This document shows, one piece after another, positions 59,867-64,000 of a stretch of 64,000 bases of DNA. The translations under genes and the position numbers were made by a program. Source of the DNA: JAPXLN01 sp033809515. Lineage in GTDB: Bacteria > Bacillota > Sulfobacillia > Fermentithermobacillales > Fermentithermobacillaceae. Location of the stretch: positions 1-64,000 of the forward strand of contig JAPXLN010000003.1 in the NCBI GenBank assembly GCA_033809515.1, in the 5' to 3' direction. A model generated the notes under the pieces. It made no database searches. It was not told where the DNA came from and saw only the letters and a list, made by a program, of their open reading frames with translations. The stretch's first letter is position 1; the number at the start of each line of letters is the position of its first letter.

Positions 59867-61717
59867 CTACTTTCTGTATTTCTCGAGATGCTCGAGCGGA
59901 TAGGCGTCTAGAGCTTCGAACCAATCGAGGAGTCTGCCGGTTCGTGTCGAATCAGCAGGGGGCGTACAAGGCCTTCCTCGTCCATCAAGAATAAGGCCGA
60001 CCACGCCGCCGCTAACAGTAGCTTCCACGATATGGCCGTTGCCCTTGCCGGCGTCAAAATGCCTGGACGGATGAACTACCACATCAGCTTTCTTACCGTC
60101 AGGAAGAGAAACCACCTTCATCTGTCCGACGAGCACTTCCTCCTCAATCTTGTTCCCACCCATATCAAGGGACACCTTGAAGCATACTTCGTCATTCCTT
60201 GCGGAGCTAACAGACCCTGACGGAGCAATAGCTGTCCCCAGCTTGATCAGGCAGTCGCGATCGAAAACCTGCATAGCAGCTTTGGGGTGAATAGTAGACA
60301 ATAGTCCCAGCTGGGGCATCATGAATATGGAGTCCACAGCTAGCATTGTTATGCCCTCCGGCTGGAAAGCGTCGAGCATCATCAGAGCTGCCTGTGCCCT
60401 CCTGGGAGCGTGTGACAGAGCTCCGCCCGAACCTACCAGCATTCCAAGATCCATCATGTTGATATAGGTTTCGTCGCTTCCCGTCTGATCAAATGTATCT
60501 CCTATAGTACGCTGCCTGCGAACTCCACGTAAGCCAACTGCCAGGCTTTTGTGATGCTCAAACGCAAGGCGCAGGGCCTCCCTGGCAATAGCCTGCTCAA
60601 TCAGCAACTCCTCAACAGTCTGAGGGATGGTTGTAGGCCGGATCATTTTGTTCCGAATCCTATTTCGCAGGTCGCCGTGCTCAATGTCAAGCGGGATCCA
60701 CCGAAGAATATTATCCACTCCAGCCTCAAGAAGAACGTTACAGATAGAATAGCTCATACCAAGGTTGGCTGAAACCGTGCGGTTGAAGTAGTCACCAAAC
60801 ACGGAAAACACGTCAGTAGTGGCCCCACCGATGTCTACCCCTATTACGCTCATGTCATACTCCTTGGAAGCTGTCTGCATGCAAGTCCCGACAGCTCCAG
60901 GTGTTGGCATAATAGGCACTTCAGTCCAGGCCATCAGCTTGTTGTATCCGGGCGCTTGAGCCATCACGTGTTCCATGAACAGATTGTGGATTTCCTCCCT
61001 GGCCGGCCCCAGGACCTCTTTTTCCAGAACAGGTCGGAGGTTCTCCACCATCCTTAGGTCGACTTTCTTGCTGAGACTGCCCTGGACGTGCGGCCTTGCG
61101 TCCTTGTTTCCTGCGAAAATAACAGGAAGGTTGTAACCGATTCCGAGCCTGGGCTTAGGTTCTGCAGCTGAGATAAGCTCTGCGATCTCTACAACGTGAG
61201 TAATCGTACCGCCATCAATACCGCCTGACATGAGAATCATGTCGGGCCTGAGGTGGCGTATGCGCTGGATCTTCTCGTGGGGCTTTCTTCCGTCATCTAC
61301 AGAAATCACGTCCATCACGATAGCCCCAGCTCCCAGTGCCGCTCGGGCCGCGGATTCGGCTGTCATTGTCTTGACCACGCCGGCAACCATCATCTGCAGA
61401 CCGCCACCTGCAGACGAGGTAGACATGAATATATCCACCCCTGTGCCGTCAGGCTTCCTCGGAACGATCACTCCGCTTTCGTCCAGAAGTTTCTTTCCGG
61501 TCAGTTCTTCGACTTCCCTTATTGCGTTCCGGGCACCGGCAGTCACATCTTCAAAAGGCGCTTCAACTGTTGTAGGAGCCTCCCCTCGCACTACCAGGCG
61601 GTACTCGCCGTTTACTTTTTCAATAAGGATTGCTTTCGTAGTTGTGGAACCGCAGTCGGTGGCCAGGACCGAAGTTATCTCTTTATCCTGTCTCAATGGT
61701 ACCTTCTCTTGAGGCAC
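59867..61717 (-). CDS. GlmL/MutL-like ASKHA ATPase (copy 1)
   Basis: The 616 residues show the actin/Hsp70-type ATPase layout: ATDCGSTTTKAILIEK (D21) as phosphate-1, MSGGIDGGTITHVVEIAE (~163–180), and VIGVDIGGATTDVFSVFGDY (D295) as the second site. This matches the GlmL/MutL family found beside glutamate mutase and other coenzyme-B12 mutases, where it is thought to aid cofactor loading or reactivation. No mutase gene is within the window. The end region GGVVGLILDGRGRP…WFEALDAYPLEHL is repeated in the partial gene at the right edge. The GTG start at 61717 follows GGGAGGGAA. Confidence 0.75.
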   Translation of the reverse strand: MPQEKVPLRQDKEITSVLATDCGSTTTKAILIEKVNGEYRLVVRGEAPTTVEAPFEDVTAGARNAIREVEELTGKKLLDESGVIVPRKPDGTGVDIFMSTSSAGGGLQMMVAGVVKTMTAESAARAALGAGAIVMDVISVDDGRKPHEKIQRIRHLRPDMILMSGGIDGGTITHVVEIAELISAAEPKPRLGIGYNLPVIFAGNKDARPHVQGSLSKKVDLRMVENLRPVLEKEVLGPAREEIHNLFMEHVMAQAPGYNKLMAWTEVPIMPTPGAVGTCMQTASKEYDMSVIGVDIGGATTDVFSVFGDYFNRTVSANLGMSYSICNVLLEAGVDNILRWIPLDIEHGDLRNRIRNKMIRPTTIPQTVEELLIEQAIAREALRLAFEHHKSLAVGLRGVRRQRTIGDTFDQTGSDETYINMMDLGMLVGSGGALSHAPRRAQAALMMLDAFQPEGITMLAVDSIFMMPQLGLLSTIHPKAAMQVFDRDCLIKLGTAIAPSGSVSSARNDEVCFKVSLDMGGNKIEEEVLVGQMKVVSLPDGKKADVVVHPSRHFDAGKGNGHIVEATVSGGVVGLILDGRGRPCTPPADSTRTGRLLDWFEALDAYPLEHLEKYRK

Positions 61718-61814
61718 GAGTCTGTTCCCTCCCTTGCTACCATCGCCGTCAATTGAAAAATCCTCTCATACCCAAAGATAATACGCCATCAAATCGTTAA
61801 ATCCCTTCTGAAAT

Positions 61815-62198
61815 CTAAAGATTCTGGGGGCGAGTAGGCGAATCCCGATCGATCTTCATTGATTCCTCAATGGCCGAGACTTTCTTCTTGCTCTGCGACT
61901 TTCTCCCCTTGTCAGCTCGCTCTTCCTCAAGAGCAATCGCTTCAAGCCTCTGAATCAGCAGCTCCACGTTGTTTCTATCGTCAAAAAAATAGGCGTAGTC
62001 CTCAAATGTCTCGAAAAACGTGCCAACAATAGGCGCAAAAAAGTGCATAGCTTGTCCTCCGACATAGCTTAAAGGCTTGTGCATCTCGAGAAAGAATATG
62101 GCGGGTACTATGACTCCAAACTGCCTGACCCTTTCAGCTATGGCATTGACTATCTCATCTCGCCTCTTACTGTCTATGGGTCGACCAAACCTGGACAC
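61815..62198 (-). CDS. Small conserved-looking protein between the two ATPase modules
   Basis: A 127-residue protein with FGRPIDSKRRDEIVNAIAER, a hydrophobic centre PAIFFLEMHKPLSYVGGQAMHFF (two blocks), DYAYFFDDRNNVELLIQRLEAI and a charged, probably disordered tail rich in K, S and E. AAGGAGGTG precedes the ATG. The hydrophobic part could be a membrane-associated helix. It stands about 100 bases before the GlmL-like gene and 180 after the other module. I do not recognise the family; the context suggests an accessory role. Confidence 0.55.
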   Translation of the reverse strand: MSRFGRPIDSKRRDEIVNAIAERVRQFGVIVPAIFFLEMHKPLSYVGGQAMHFFAPIVGTFFETFEDYAYFFDDRNNVELLIQRLEAIALEEERADKGRKSQSKKKVSAIEESMKIDRDSPTRPQNL

Positions 62199-62332
62199 AT
62201 TCCCACCTCCTTTGGGCCTTGAGGTGTGATTTGCACTCCAACACCTACCCTCCCAATCTTACTACTAATCTTACCGTACTTCTCAGGGAGAACCTATTCC
62301 AATTTTCGGTGGTCGAGATGCGTCGTAAGAAA

Positions 62333-62370
62333 GCGATTCCGGGATGAGAAGCTTTCCCTCCCGGAATCGC
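62333..62370 (-). terminator. Hairpin after the second BSH gene
   Basis: A perfect 11-base stem (62333–62343 with 62360–62370) with a 16-base loop lies just beyond the 451-residue gene's stop. The T run that follows on the minus strand is weak (TTTCTTA), so it may be an imperfect terminator or an RNA-stabilising hairpin. Confidence 0.55.
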
Positions 62371-62380
62371 CCCTTATTCC

Positions 62381-63736
62381 TTAGAATACCTCAACGTTGG
62401 CCCTGGGAACCACAACCGTGCGACCGTCCTCAAGCAAGACCTTGATAACAGGAACTTTCGCCTCGGTCTCTATATGCACAGGCTCCTTAACTATCTCAGT
62501 GATCTTGCCTACCATGCCGAAATAAGGCTCGTTGATCACGCGAACTCGAAGATCGACTTTCAGGTCCTCTTCAACGGAAACAACCAAAGGACTCCCTGTT
62601 GGTGCCTCAGGGAAAGGAACTATGATCTCAGGCCGCTGAGCTCCGGCACGAATCTGCGTAGCACCATTGATGCAAGCGACCCGTCCCTCAAGAGCCTTAA
62701 GAATATCCCAGGCCTCCTGCCGCATGTTCAAGTGACCGAATCCTTCCATAAGGATCACGGTAATGCCTACATCCTCCTGACCGGTAATACCCACCCCCAA
62801 CTTGACGCCTAGAGACTGCGTTAGGTTGAAGTAGTTTACGGTTCCGGTTACGACTCCTTTGACCCCTACCTCAAGAGCTTTCGCCAGAGCTTCGTTGGTG
62901 GCGAAGGAGCCTCCGACTATGATCTTGCCCTCGCATTCGGGGGTGATCATCTCCGGGTAAAGCACTTCTGCCGGCCCGTTTGTCAGCACTTTAAGCTCGC
63001 CGTGGGTTTCCCGTCCCAGTCCGAAGATACCCGTCAAAACTATGCCAGGAGTCTCAACCACACAGCCCCGTTTAGGCAAGATGTCAACAACCTTACCCTG
63101 AATGTAGGCTGTGGTCACCACCTGTTTGAAAGGCCTCGATATAGTGACTTTCCCTGTCTTCGTATCAATTTGTGATATAATGCCGGAAACGGGCGCAACA
63201 GCGGTCGTTGTAAAGAAAGCCTGACTCTCGCCCTTCTTGGCGATCATCTGACCCTTCTTCACTTCCTGGCCTACCTGCCTGAGCATGTGTTGGGACAGTT
63301 CCTCCGGTTTGCACCTTAACTCAAACGCAAGGTCAAATGTGATAGGTGGGTCTTCTGCACTGAACTCTTCGCGAATGGTAACCCTTCCTGAACGGTCCGA
63401 AATATCCTCGATAACACCGTCACAGGGGGAATGGAGGTCCTTGCGGCCATAGATTCCCTGTTCGGCCCTGGCTATGATATCCCTTGTTTTCACCTTTTCT
63501 CCCAGGGACACCAGCATAGCTTTGGACAAGCCTGCAGTCTCAATACCGAGAAGACGGGCTGCCGGAACAACCCAGGGAATCCCGGGTTTAAGTGCGATCT
63601 TGGCAACAGGGGTGTCCGGTTTGACCATGTCGCCGACTTTGACCACCACTTCTCCGGGAAGAGGCAGCTTTCTGGTCTTCCGGATAGTTCTGACCAACCG
63701 CAGAACCTTATCTGAAGAACTTGAACAAACCGCCAC
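62381..63736 (-). CDS. Barrel-sandwich/KOW-like protein paired with GlmL-like ATPase (copy 2, longer)
   Basis: A 451-residue relative of the 373-residue protein. The opening RKTRKLPLPGEVVVKVGDMV, the middle GGSFATNEALAKALEVGVKG, ITGQEDVGITVILMEGFGH, ACINGATQIRAGAQRPEIIVP (21 residues, here divisible as INGATQIRAGAQRPEIIV) and the terminal INEPYFGMVGKITEI…VVVPRANVEVF all align with copy 1. It contains two barrel-sandwich-like regions (~80–125 and ~155–205) where copy 1 has one, which explains the extra length. The GTG start at 63736 has GGAGGTGA six bases upstream and overlaps the preceding GlmL-like gene by 29 bases. Confidence 0.6.
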   Translation of the reverse strand: MAVCSSSSDKVLRLVRTIRKTRKLPLPGEVVVKVGDMVKPDTPVAKIALKPGIPWVVPAARLLGIETAGLSKAMLVSLGEKVKTRDIIARAEQGIYGRKDLHSPCDGVIEDISDRSGRVTIREEFSAEDPPITFDLAFELRCKPEELSQHMLRQVGQEVKKGQMIAKKGESQAFFTTTAVAPVSGIISQIDTKTGKVTISRPFKQVVTTAYIQGKVVDILPKRGCVVETPGIVLTGIFGLGRETHGELKVLTNGPAEVLYPEMITPECEGKIIVGGSFATNEALAKALEVGVKGVVTGTVNYFNLTQSLGVKLGVGITGQEDVGITVILMEGFGHLNMRQEAWDILKALEGRVACINGATQIRAGAQRPEIIVPFPEAPTGSPLVVSVEEDLKVDLRVRVINEPYFGMVGKITEIVKEPVHIETEAKVPVIKVLLEDGRTVVVPRANVEVF

Positions 63737-64000
63737 GCTTCTTCACCTCCTGCGCTTCATCGACTTTCACCGGGTACTTGGCCTGAAATCCCGATATGGC
63801 ATCAGCCGGATAGACGTTCATCGCCTCTATCCATGATGTCAGGTGCTTGATCCTTTCAACAGGCGATTCAGGTATGACTATGGGACGCCCCCGGCCGTCA
63901 AGCACTATTCCCACATATCCTCCATGAAGAACAGTATCTACATGACGCCCTCTGCCTGCGCCTACGTTGACACTGCCGTGTGCAGGGTCGATGCGACACG
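63708..64000 (-). CDS. GlmL/MutL-like ATPase, C-terminal fragment (runs off right edge)
   Basis: The frame is open from the window edge to the stop at 63708. The visible ~97 residues (PAHGSVNVGAGRGRHVDTVL, GGYVGIVLDGRGRP, TSWIEAMNVYPADAI) align with the last ~100 residues of the 616-residue GlmL-like protein (HIVEATVSGG, VGLILDGRGRP, WFEALDAYPLEHL). It thus is a second GlmL-like gene. Its last bases overlap the 451-residue gene. A lysine-rich end (KKRGGLFKFFR) extends beyond copy 1. Confidence 0.7.
   Translation of the reverse strand, partial: CRIDPAHGSVNVGAGRGRHVDTVLHGGYVGIVLDGRGRPIVIPESPVERIKHLTSWIEAMNVYPADAISGFQAKYPVKVDEAQEVKKRGGLFKFFR

Noticed and set aside
1..64000. tRNA or rRNA genes
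   Set aside because: I found no cloverleaf with a T-loop GTTCNANNC consensus or rRNA-like sequence in the intergenic stretches; a tRNAscan run would settle it.

Overview
The window looks like a piece of a Bacillota (Firmicutes) chromosome, probably a deep-branching anaerobic clostridial or Limnochordia-like lineage. The evidence is a GatCAB–LigA–PcrA run, a Min/Mre/RodA/PBP2 cluster, an Rnf-type membrane complex, a Rrf2–NifS–NifU set, strong GGAGG ribosome sites with many GTG and TTG starts, and GlmL/MutL-like ATPases. No 16S or other taxonomic marker is present, so the assignment is tentative.

Positions 1 to about 5,600 are an AT-rich island unlike the rest. It holds a scrambled phage head module: a terminase fragment on the minus strand, and an intact portal and ClpP-like prohead protease followed by a truncated HK97-type capsid gene on the plus strand. 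It also holds a broken M50-like peptidase gene, a beheaded HTH-membrane gene, and a tandem-repeat block that resembles the end of an IS21-type element.

From 5.6 to 15.4 kb, reading right to left, lies the housekeeping operon pcrA–ligA–gatC–gatA–gatB–murB–rlmD. It is followed by a tldD–tldE pair with its own terminator. The divergent plus-strand pair at 18.4–21.7 kb is a bacterial XPB helicase plus a partner that shares its accessory domain.

From 40.5 down to 21.7 kb is one long co-directional minus-strand run: TPR protein, P-loop/Asp23-like fusion, rpoN, rnfC-D-E-A-B (no rnfG), apbE, DUF4321, maf, radC, mreBCD, PBP2, minCDE, rodA and rseC. It joins energy metabolism to cell-shape and division genes.

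Plus-strand genes at 40.7–45.1 kb encode an IscR-like regulator, cysteine desulfurase, the Fe-S scaffold NifU/IscU and a secreted SH3/AMIN amidase. The minus strand from 51.8 to 45.0 kb carries three tandem M42 peptidases, a second tldD–tldE pair and a polysaccharide deacetylase. From 58.6 to 51.9 kb (minus) lie a DUF483-like gene, a family 4 UDG, tsaE, tsaB, rimI, tsaD and a radical-SAM/PDZ/DUF512 protein, interrupted by plus-strand pyrF.

The right end (58.7–64 kb) is the least explained part. Two GlmL/MutL-like ATPase genes (one cut by the window edge) are each followed by a gene for a multi-domain barrel-sandwich/KOW-like protein, with a small unknown gene between the two units. This duplicated two-component module is the best candidate in the window for an undescribed system.
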